Shown here piece by piece: positions 31,946 to 38,124 of a stretch of DNA of 38,124 nucleotides. The translations under genes were made by a program, and so were the position numbers. Position 1 is the stretch's first letter. Every line of letters begins with the position of its first letter. The stretch spans positions 1 through 38,124 of the forward strand of contig JBCCQN010000063.1 of the NCBI GenBank assembly GCA_039024315.1, given 5' to 3'. The notes under the pieces were generated by a model. The model worked only from the letters and a program-made list of their open reading frames with translations. It searched no databases and had not been told where the DNA came from. This DNA is from JBCAWW01 sp039024315 (lineage in GTDB: Bacteria; Bacteroidota; Bacteroidia; J057).

Positions 31946-33847
31946 TTAGAAGTCGGCTAGAATCCGCAATACCTGACCTTCGCTGATATAGTCATTTTCC
32001 AATTTATTGATCTGTTTGATGATTTCGACCTTGGTGCCATAAAGCTGAGAGATAGCCCAAAGTGTTTCACCGGGCTTGACAGTATGCTGTACCCAACGCT
32101 TAGTAGGCATTTGACCACTTTCGGTATTACCATTGCGGGCGGCTAATTCTGCTTCGGTAATGCCTTCGGGACGACCTTGGGTTTCGGTCGGTTCTGGGCG
32201 AGGGGTAGATTCGGCAAGATCGGTGATTTTGGTCAGCGAACTAGACTCATCACTCGGCCGAGAAGGCAGTTGAGGGGTAGCGCCATCCGGGGCGGGCTGT
32301 GTATTACTCAGCTTATTGGGGGCTGGAATCGTACTTTCTTCTTGGGGAGTCAGCACGATCATCTTTTCAGCACGAGGCTTTTTCTCTTTGAGGTAAAGCT
32401 TTTGGCCCACGTATATCGTATAATCTCGCTTATCGATTCGATTAAATTTTTGCAGTTTTTTAACCGTAGTGAGGTGTAGAGCCGCAATATCAAACAAACT
32501 CTCTCCGGGACGAACGATGTGAAAGTCTAAGCGGGAGGGCTTGTCCAGATAAACCATATTACCGACCACGGGTTCTTCACCCGGAATTAGCCCATTCCAG
32601 ACCAATAAATCGGTCAAACGAGTCTCATATTTATTGGCGATCTCAACGAGGTAATATGAACCATCATAGAGTACGTACTGACGGCCATAATGCAAGTCTG
32701 CTTGCAGCGAGAACTCTACATAGGCGAAAGAATTGAGGCCACTAATAGGCCGCGCCTTAGGCAATTGGACACTACCGCCGCTGACCTCTGGCTGGCTCGG
32801 CATGGCTCTGGTAGAGGTAGGAGCCGGTGGATTGACGCCCTGATCTACAATGACAGGTTGAGTTTCATCAACGACACTTACGGTCTCGGAAGTGATCGGC
32901 TCAGTAGGAGTCGTTTCGACCGGAGGAGGATTGTAAGTATTACTACTGGCAGTATTGGCCAACTGCGTCAGTTGATCAAATACTGGTACGCCACCGCCTG
33001 CGACCTTGTTAGGATCGGGTACATGCCCAGTGTACATGTCCGCACTGAGTGGGATGTAATAGGTAAAGAGTTCGTCTTTGGGCAGCTTCTTAGTATCTAG
33101 GATCCACTTATTGTAATCCAAAAACTGTTGGCGTTCTGTTTCGCTTAGCTCGATGAGCTTAGCCACGCTATGTTCGCCAAAGTTAGAAGTCGGGCGCAAA
33201 ACCAAAGGAGGGACACGACGAGAATTAAGCGGTCCTTCGTAAGCAATTTTATGCGCGATAGCCTTAAGCACATACCAATGCAATGACTCAGTGATGGTCA
33301 TACGAGGATTGCTGTAATAAGCAGGATCAGTATGCTTGACGGCTCCCGTAGGCCCTTCATAATATGCAAGAACGGCGTAAATCCAATTGTCAAAGTCCCG
33401 GTTGTTGGCCTTGAGATAGGCCGCCGCCGCTTCTGAAGCGCGGTAGATATGCTGTCTTTCATCAACCCTGTCGTTGACTCGGAGACCATACTGCTTGGCC
33501 GTGGGCTCTTTGAATTGCCAAAAGCCAACAGCATTGGAAGAAGAAACCACGTCTGGGCGGAGCGCACTTTCTTGGATAGCGAGATATTTGAGATCTTGGG
33601 GGACGCCGACGTTGTCGAAGGCTTCCTCGATGAAGGGCACATATATCATGGCCCGTTTTACCATCTGATTGAAGTAGCGTGGACTTTCGTAAATCTTAGC
33701 TACATAATCTTCGATGATTCTTTGAGCTCCAGGAGAGATGGTTAGGTCCATCCCACAATAAGTCATGCGTTTAGGAACGGGCACTTGAGCCTGTAGGCTT
33801 AGGCTAAGCGTTCCTGCAAGGAGCATAAAGACTAGGTGTTTGCGCAT
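31946..33847 (-). CDS. MltD-like lytic transglycosylase with three LysM domains
   Basis: A 633-residue envelope protein. Signal peptide MRKHLVFMLLAGTLSLSLQA-Q. The lysozyme-like SLT domain is at about 60-205: the catalytic Glu is 93 in AIQESALRP, followed by SSSNAVGFWQF and the second half AAAAYLKANNRDFDNWIYAVLAYYEG. A Pro/Thr linker (about 300-360) leads to three LysM domains at about 395-434 (the most diverged), 441-486 (HIVRPGESLFDIAALHLTTVKKL) and 586-631 (HTVKPGETLWAISQLYGTKVEII). LysM2 and LysM3 are separated by another low-complexity linker. The enzyme should cut glycan strands of peptidoglycan in the periplasm. Single leftward gene with terminator. Confidence 0.95.
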   Translation of the reverse strand: MRKHLVFMLLAGTLSLSLQAQVPVPKRMTYCGMDLTISPGAQRIIEDYVAKIYESPRYFNQMVKRAMIYVPFIEEAFDNVGVPQDLKYLAIQESALRPDVVSSSNAVGFWQFKEPTAKQYGLRVNDRVDERQHIYRASEAAAAYLKANNRDFDNWIYAVLAYYEGPTGAVKHTDPAYYSNPRMTITESLHWYVLKAIAHKIAYEGPLNSRRVPPLVLRPTSNFGEHSVAKLIELSETERQQFLDYNKWILDTKKLPKDELFTYYIPLSADMYTGHVPDPNKVAGGGVPVFDQLTQLANTASSNTYNPPPVETTPTEPITSETVSVVDETQPVIVDQGVNPPAPTSTRAMPSQPEVSGGSVQLPKARPISGLNSFAYVEFSLQADLHYGRQYVLYDGSYYLVEIANKYETRLTDLLVWNGLIPGEEPVVGNMVYLDKPSRLDFHIVRPGESLFDIAALHLTTVKKLQKFNRIDKRDYTIYVGQKLYLKEKKPRAEKMIVLTPQEESTIPAPNKLSNTQPAPDGATPQLPSRPSDESSSLTKITDLAESTPRPEPTETQGRPEGITEAELAARNGNTESGQMPTKRWVQHTVKPGETLWAISQLYGTKVEIIKQINKLENDYISEGQVLRILADF

Positions 33848-33984
33848 CGTAGGTTAAGGTTTGTTGGGTTTGTTTGGTGTCTCAAAATAACGCATAAGCC
33901 ACAAAAAAGCAGCCTCACCTGCTTGAATGTGAAGGATTTAGGGTTGAACGGCCAAAAATGACATGTAAGATTCGAACTTGAAAA

Positions 33985-34623
33985 TCAATGTTTTTGGATC
34001 CACATAATGCCATCGCCTAGGGGTAGCAGCAAGCAACTGACACGTGGGTCTTTACTGACAAAATCATTGAATGCTTTGATTCCACGGCTTTCTTTGTCTT
34101 GCGCACTGGGGTCAACGACCTTGCCGTACCAGAGTACATTGTCGGTCAAAATCATACCCCCTTTACGTAATTTGGGAAGAACGGCTTCGTAATATGCCCG
34201 GTAGTTTTGTTTATCGGCATCGATAAAAATTAAGTCAAACGGGCCTCTTAAATCAGGAAGCAAATCCAATGCCGGACCACATTGGAACTCTACTTTATCC
34301 CAAATACCTGCTTCTTGCCAATACTTTTTATACACAAATTCGCGTTCTGGGTTACGGTCCAAAGTGGTAATCTTGCCGCCTTCAGCCAAACCTTCGGCCA
34401 TGCAAAGAGTCCCATAACCTGTAAAGGTGCCTATCTCCAAAATATGCTGGGGCTGCAGTATGCGCGAGAGCAAAGCGAGGAAACGTCCTTGTACAGGACT
34501 GGTCAACATTCTTGGATAGAGGACCTTGAGGTGGGTTTCACGTCTCAGTCGAGCAAGCAAGTCTGGTTCAGGAGCGGAGTGGGCAGAGATATAATCTTGG
34601 AGGGCGGTAGAAATGATAGACAT
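33985..34623 (-). CDS. Class I SAM-dependent O-methyltransferase (CCoAMT-like)
   Basis: A 212-residue cytosolic enzyme with start at ATG 34623 (MSIISTALQDYISAHSAPE); a longer in-frame start lacks family similarity. YPRMLTSPVQGRFLALLSRIL and the SAM loop LEIGTFTGYGT (about 61-71) with DLIFIDADKQNY (metal ligand Asp/Asp, about 137-148) identify the catechol/caffeoyl-CoA O-methyltransferase group, widespread in bacteria with unclear substrates (some act on tRNA hydroxyuridine, TrmR). Divergent from dnaN, with 118 bp between start codons. Confidence 0.92.
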   Translation of the reverse strand: MSIISTALQDYISAHSAPEPDLLARLRRETHLKVLYPRMLTSPVQGRFLALLSRILQPQHILEIGTFTGYGTLCMAEGLAEGGKITTLDRNPEREFVYKKYWQEAGIWDKVEFQCGPALDLLPDLRGPFDLIFIDADKQNYRAYYEAVLPKLRKGGMILTDNVLWYGKVVDPSAQDKESRGIKAFNDFVSKDPRVSCLLLPLGDGIMWIQKH

Positions 34624-34741
34624 GAAGGCAATATTTTTTCCCGAACTTTGGTAAGAATTCACTAGATTTGTTGTGTAAGCAATTCTTCTTACGGACATGC
34701 CTCTTGAGGCAAATAGGTGCTAGCCTAATTATCCTTTTGTT

Positions 34742-35875
34742 ATGAATTTTATTGTCTCTTCTGCTGCCCTACACCGGCAACTCAGCCGCATATCTGGTGC
34801 TATACCAACGCGCTCAGTTTTGCCGATTATCGAAAATTTCTTATTCGAGATCAACGATAACTCTTTGACGGTGTCAACGACTAATTTGGAGACTTCTATG
34901 CAAACTCGGCTAGCGATCGAGTCTCGCGGAGAGTCTATCAAAGTAGCGGTGCCAGCTCGTATCCTTTTGGATATCCTCAAGGCATTGCCTGAGCAACCGA
35001 TCACCTTTATTGTAGACGAAGAGAGCTTTGCCGTCGAAATTAGTTCTGAGAACGGCAAATACAAAATCAGCGGTGAGAATGGAGAAGACTTCCCTTTGAT
35101 CCCTCGTCCCGAAGGGACAGAGTCCTTTCAGTTGCCTATGCATACGATGCTCAAGGCGATCGGACGTACGCTTTTTGCGGCCTCTACTGATGAGGACAAA
35201 GCGGCGCTTAACGGTATCTTCTTTGACCTTGGTGAGCATAGCGCTACATTCGTTGCTACAGATGCCCACAGATTGGTGCGCTATCGCAGACTCGATATCA
35301 CGATTCCAACTCCCACGAGTTTTATCGTACCTCAAAAGGCACTCAACCTCCTCAAGAATTCTCTCGATCCAAGCGATATCCGCGATGTGCTCGTGCATTA
35401 CAACGACAATAACGCCTTCTTTCAAACCGATGACCTATTGTTGGTTTGCCGCTTGATCGATCAAAAATACCCTGATTACGAAAACGTAATCCCTACCGAA
35501 AACCCCAACAAGCTATTTATCTCTCGTCAAGAGTTGATCGGTACACTACGTCGGGTCAACATTTTTGCCAATAAGAGTACGCACCAAGTACGCTTTTCGC
35601 TCAAAGGCAGTGAGTTGGAAATCTCCTCAGAGGATCCTGACTTTGCCAACGAAGCCAAAGAAAGCCTCAAGTGCCACTACGAAGGCTCTGATATTGAAAT
35701 TGGCTTCAACGCTGCCCTTCTATTAGATGTAATCTCCAATATCGACACCGAAGAAATTACGGTGGAGCTTTCTGAGCCCAACCGTGCCGGTATCATTCTG
35801 CCAAATGTGCAAGAGGAAGGCGAAAATGTCTTGATGCTAATCATGCCAATTATGCTCAACAGCTACGCCATTTAG
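34742..35875 (+). CDS. dnaN: DNA polymerase III sliding clamp beta subunit
   Basis: A 377-residue cytosolic processivity clamp. MNFIVSSAALHRQLSRISGAIPTRSVLPIIENFLFEI is the family opening. The three-domain clamp length is normal; GTESFQLPMHTMLKAIGRTLFAASTDEDK, NGIFFD, FVATDAHRLVRY and PDYENVIPTENPNK are conserved blocks. The C-terminal LMLIMPIMLNSYAI is a typical Bacteroidota end, replacing the MPMRL of E. coli that forms part of the peptide-binding pocket. No dnaA or gyrB is adjacent, as is common in Bacteroidota, and no origin is seen here. Followed by a terminator. Confidence 0.97.
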   Translation: MNFIVSSAALHRQLSRISGAIPTRSVLPIIENFLFEINDNSLTVSTTNLETSMQTRLAIESRGESIKVAVPARILLDILKALPEQPITFIVDEESFAVEISSENGKYKISGENGEDFPLIPRPEGTESFQLPMHTMLKAIGRTLFAASTDEDKAALNGIFFDLGEHSATFVATDAHRLVRYRRLDITIPTPTSFIVPQKALNLLKNSLDPSDIRDVLVHYNDNNAFFQTDDLLLVCRLIDQKYPDYENVIPTENPNKLFISRQELIGTLRRVNIFANKSTHQVRFSLKGSELEISSEDPDFANEAKESLKCHYEGSDIEIGFNAALLLDVISNIDTEEITVELSEPNRAGIILPNVQEEGENVLMLIMPIMLNSYAI

Positions 35876-35897
35876 GCTAGCTAGTCATAAATCATAT

Positions 35898-35929
35898 AGG
35901 AGCGGCCTAGTGTTTAGGTCGCTCCTTTT
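35898..35929 (+). terminator. Terminator of dnaN
   Basis: AGGAGCGGCCTA pairs with TAGGTCGCTCCT (one mismatch) around a 5-nt loop, followed by U-rich TTT-G-TTTTT. It is 22 bp after the dnaN stop. Confidence 0.88.
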
Positions 35930-35955
35930 GTTTTTGGCTTAGTTGGAGGGGATTA

Positions 35956-36064
35956 CTGCTTCGCAGAACGCTTATCTCCATTGGTGCGGCATGCATGCGC
36001 GCACCTACCGCAATAGCTTGTCTTTTCGCTTTCGATAGCCAGAGATAAGCGTTCTGCGCAGCAG
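35956..36064. mobile_element. MITE-like unit (109 bp) with terminal copies of the dispersed element
   Basis: CTGCTTCGCAGAACGCTT-ATCTC at the left and GAGAT-AAGCGTTCTGCGCAGCAG at the right form terminal inverted repeats of 23 bp with one mismatch. The interior contains the palindromic block GGTGCGGCATGCATGCGCGC-ACC (35983-36005), whose reverse complement is 21 of 23 identical to 5278-5300. No ORF. It abuts the stop codon of the next gene. Confidence 0.7.
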
Positions 36065-36067
36065 CTC

Positions 36068-37039
36068 CTAAAACTTAAACTCGCCTACTGCCTTCTCGCA
36101 ACCTTCCCAGTTGATGCGCACATTGGAGGCATCGTAGAGAGACTCCTCTGGCGGTAGCAAATCAGGAAAACCCTTCCAGCCAGCGGTAGGACCATAAAAG
36201 TCCCCGGACTTAGCACTTGGATCCATCGCGGCGCGTATGATGCCCGTAGCACCATCTTCTGCAGTTTGAGCTCGAGTCATGAGGTCCGAATCACTCTCCA
36301 TACCGCCATCAGCCGCGGTGGTCACCTGAAGGTTGGTCAAGGCGAGCCCCGGATGCGCTAGCAGAGATAGTACGTTGTCAATCTTGGCCGCCTCGAGTTT
36401 TTGCTTCAAGCCATAGGTAAAGGCGGCATTGGCCAGTTTGGTCTGGTGGTAGCGAGACCAGCGAGGACCACGGAAATTCTTACTATCCTCTTCGGTACCG
36501 TTACCGCCGAGATTACCGCCTTTAGCTTCAAAGTATTGTTCCTCTAAGGGAGGGCCCAAGCGTGCCATTGAACTATGATTGACGACGCGAGCTTGTTTAC
36601 TTTTTTTGAGCAGCGGGAATAGCTCCTTGGTAAGAAGGAAATGCGAGATACAATTGGTCTGCATCTGGACGTCATAGCCATCGACAGTGGCGTGATCGGT
36701 CAGAGCCATGACTCCAGCATTGTTGATGAGGCCATCGAGCACTTCATATTTCGATTTGATCGCGTCAATGGCTTCTCGGACGCTGGCAAAGTTTTGCAGG
36801 TCGCAGGGAACCCAATCGAATTTTCCTTCGGGTACTTCGCTTTGGAGCTGCTCGAGAGACTTCTCGGCACGTTCACTTTTACGGTTGAGTAGAATGACGG
36901 TGCCGCCTTTTTTAGCGACTTCACGGGCGCAAACGTAGCCTGTCCCACTGGTAGTGCCTGTGATGGCGACAACCTTGCCGCCCATGTCTTGGGAGTGATT
37001 CTGAATTACACTTTCGAGGTGTTGAGTTTCTATTTGCAT
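36068..37039 (-). CDS. Short-chain dehydrogenase/reductase (retinol dehydrogenase-like)
   Basis: A 323-residue oxidoreductase. The cofactor loop is VVAITGTTSGTGY (about 23-35), a TGxxxGxG motif; LINNAG lies at about 105-110, the catalytic Ser in NHSSMARLG (about 153-161) and Tyr/Lys in YHQTK (about 197-201). An 'R' in LLNRKSERA suggests NADP preference. It is longer than the usual 250-residue SDR because of an insert (EAKGGNLGGNGTEEDSKNFRG) and a C-terminal extension, as in retinol-dehydrogenase/WWOX-like members. Substrate is not known; there is no signal peptide. Single leftward gene. Confidence 0.92.
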   Translation of the reverse strand: MQIETQHLESVIQNHSQDMGGKVVAITGTTSGTGYVCAREVAKKGGTVILLNRKSERAEKSLEQLQSEVPEGKFDWVPCDLQNFASVREAIDAIKSKYEVLDGLINNAGVMALTDHATVDGYDVQMQTNCISHFLLTKELFPLLKKSKQARVVNHSSMARLGPPLEEQYFEAKGGNLGGNGTEEDSKNFRGPRWSRYHQTKLANAAFTYGLKQKLEAAKIDNVLSLLAHPGLALTNLQVTTAADGGMESDSDLMTRAQTAEDGATGIIRAAMDPSAKSGDFYGPTAGWKGFPDLLPPEESLYDASNVRINWEGCEKAVGEFKF

Positions 37040-37120
37040 AGCTATTCTTGAGAGTTATATAAGCTTATGCTTAATATACCTAGCCTGCGGCTAAGAGTAA
37101 ACTCATAAATTGCTGAAGGG

Positions 37121-37138
37121 AAGCGTTCTGCGCAGCAG
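37121..37138 (+). repeat. Dispersed palindromic element, solitary copy
   Basis: An exact AAGCGTTCTGCGCAGCAG in the spacer between the SDR and NodB-type genes. No obvious partner arm is nearby; the rest of the spacer 37040-37193 shows nothing else I recognise. Confidence 0.8.
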
Positions 37139-37193
37139 TCTCGCTTGAATGAAGGACCCTGAATATCGAAGGCAGAAGTCAGTATATTCTCTT

Positions 37194-37847
37194 TTATTCG
37201 CTATGGCCAAGCCCTTCGTCTATGCCTAGAAAACGGTAGCCTTCTTGGTCAAAATGAGCCAAGACACGCGGGAGGACTTCCTTGAGTCTGGGCCAAGCCT
37301 TTTGGGTATCATGAAACAAAACAATAGAGCCTGTTTTGGCATTTTGGACTACATTTTGAAAGCAAGTTTCTGGGCTGATATTTTCATCAAAATCCCCACT
37401 CATGACATCAAGCATGATGATCTGGTGGGAGCGCATAATATGCTTTGCTTGACTTTTGCTAATGCGAGTAAAGGGAGGACGAAAGTAAATAGTCTGATAG
37501 CCAGTGTACTCTTTGATTGCTTGATGCCCTTGTAAAAAGTCCCTCAGGTAGAGCTTATTATCCGTTTTCCAGCCGTCTTTGTGCGAGAAAGTATGATTGC
37601 CAATGCAATGGCCCTGATCAATCACCTGATGGGCTAATTCGGGATAGGCTTGCACCTGCCTACCGATAAAGAAAAAAGTTGCCCTTGCCTGATAGGCATA
37701 CAGTTGCTCCAAGACCCAATGGGTCACCTCAGGTACAGGTCCGTCGTCAAAGGTCAAAAAGAGCACTTTGTCTTTGCGTTTTACTCGCCAAGTATAATCC
37801 GAGTAAAACTTCCTAACTACTTTGGGTATTTTAGGAAGATATAACAC
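37194..37847 (-). CDS. NodB-homology polysaccharide deacetylase
   Basis: A 217-residue CE4-type deacetylase. The conserved motifs are present: TFDDGP (32-37, catalytic base and metal Asp), NHTFSH (84-89, metal His), RPPFTR (about 123-128), and LFHD (about 177-180). It has no clear signal peptide, though residues 1-17 form a basic/hydrophobic start that could anchor it. The start is GTG at 37847, 10 nt after the stop of the HMG-CoA-lyase-like gene, so the two are probably cotranscribed although the link is not obvious. Likely substrates are peptidoglycan, chitin oligomers or exopolysaccharide N-acetyl groups. Confidence 0.9.
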   Translation of the reverse strand: MLYLPKIPKVVRKFYSDYTWRVKRKDKVLFLTFDDGPVPEVTHWVLEQLYAYQARATFFFIGRQVQAYPELAHQVIDQGHCIGNHTFSHKDGWKTDNKLYLRDFLQGHQAIKEYTGYQTIYFRPPFTRISKSQAKHIMRSHQIIMLDVMSGDFDENISPETCFQNVVQNAKTGSIVLFHDTQKAWPRLKEVLPRVLAHFDQEGYRFLGIDEGLGHSE

Positions 37848-37857
37848 TGGTACAGCT

Positions 37858-38124
37858 TTATTGGGCAGTATTTAAGAATACTTCTCTTGCGATAGATTGA
37901 GCATGTGAGAAGGCCTCCAGGTCGAGTTTTAACTCGATTACTTGAGTCTCACAAAAACTTAACACACTTTCCGTCGCAATATTGCCTACGAGGTCATCAT
38001 GTGCAAAAGGACAGCCTCCAAATCCCATCATTGCGCTATCGAAGCGGCGACATCCATGATCCCAAGCGGCTTGAAGCTTTTCCTGCCGTTTGTCGGGATG
38101 AGAATGAAAGTGCGCCCCCCATTC
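37858..38124 (-). CDS. HMG-CoA lyase-family protein, C-terminal fragment (5' part outside window)
   Basis: The minus-strand frame is open from base 38124 and ends with TAA at 37860-37858, giving 88 residues of the C-terminal part. It starts with EWGAHFHSHPDKRQEKLQAAW, and continues with GCRRFDSAMMGFGGCPFAHDDL and VGNIATESVLSF. The HFHSHPD (metal His) and GFGGCPFA (catalytic Cys) blocks are the signature of HMG-CoA lyase and related TIM-barrel carbon-carbon lyases, which split HMG-CoA into acetyl-CoA and acetoacetate in leucine breakdown. A close paralogue with another substrate cannot be excluded. Confidence 0.9.
   Translation of the reverse strand, partial: EWGAHFHSHPDKRQEKLQAAWDHGCRRFDSAMMGFGGCPFAHDDLVGNIATESVLSFCETQVIELKLDLEAFSHAQSIAREVFLNTAQ

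Noticed and set aside
34910..35425. 171-codon open frame antisense to dnaN
   Set aside because: dnaN is certain on the plus strand; the antisense frame has no start context or family pattern.

Overview
The window looks like chromosomal DNA of a Bacteroidota bacterium. The evidence is two secreted proteins ending in type IX secretion (T9SS type A) sorting domains, a TonB-dependent receptor with an N-terminal carboxypeptidase-regulatory-like domain, a BlaI/M56-peptidase pair of the Bacteroidota type, many short-lipobox lipoproteins, a tRNA without an encoded CCA, and several TTG/GTG starts with little Shine-Dalgarno signal. The style (dispersed palindromic repeats, LPVELL-type domain before the sorting signal) suggests Saprospiria or a relative, but that is inference only.

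Layout. 1-725: the 3' part of a GIY-YIG nuclease gene, a tRNA-Asn(GUU) with its terminator, and a three-unit tandem array of tRNA-Asn-derived remnants carrying an ATCCCGAT-N-ATCGGGA palindrome. 726-5336: a MarR-type regulator divergent from a TonB-dependent receptor, then an ArgE/DapE-family deacylase. 5337-8453: a leftward cluster of parallel beta-helix protein, RlmL-like rRNA methyltransferase and alpha/beta hydrolase. 8636-18435: APC permease, two T9SS cargo proteins, a small five-repeat protein, a DEAD-box helicase, a TerB-like protein, a DUF1080 lipoprotein, a Pmp3/YqaE-type membrane protein and a duplicated-domain secreted protein. 18613-21401: a leftward operon encoding a roadblock/longin-like sensor, a Rab/Rup-type small GTPase, a PAS-like protein and LpxK. 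21537-31676: HtpG, a thioredoxin-fold lipoprotein, an SMP-30/gluconolactonase lipoprotein, two secreted proteins of unknown function, a sulfatase, and the M56/BlaI pair with an almost self-evident operator. 31946-38124: a lytic transglycosylase with three LysM domains, an O-methyltransferase, DnaN, a short-chain dehydrogenase, a NodB-type deacetylase and the 3' end of an HMG-CoA-lyase-like gene.

Most of the window is ordinary chromosome: housekeeping genes (dnaN, htpG, lpxK, rlmL-like) interleaved with envelope and secreted proteins. I see no prophage, insertion sequence with transposase, CRISPR array or conventional defence island.

The two most unusual things are (i) a family of short palindromic elements with consensus AAGCGTTCTGCGCAGCAG in at least ten intergenic copies, twice arranged as terminal inverted repeats of 109-117 bp MITE-like units, once sharing a larger composite block with another spacer, and with sequence echoes inside genes; and (ii) the translationally overlapped sensor/small-GTPase/PAS-like cluster, which has the shape of a eukaryote-like GTPase switch but no assigned function that I can give.
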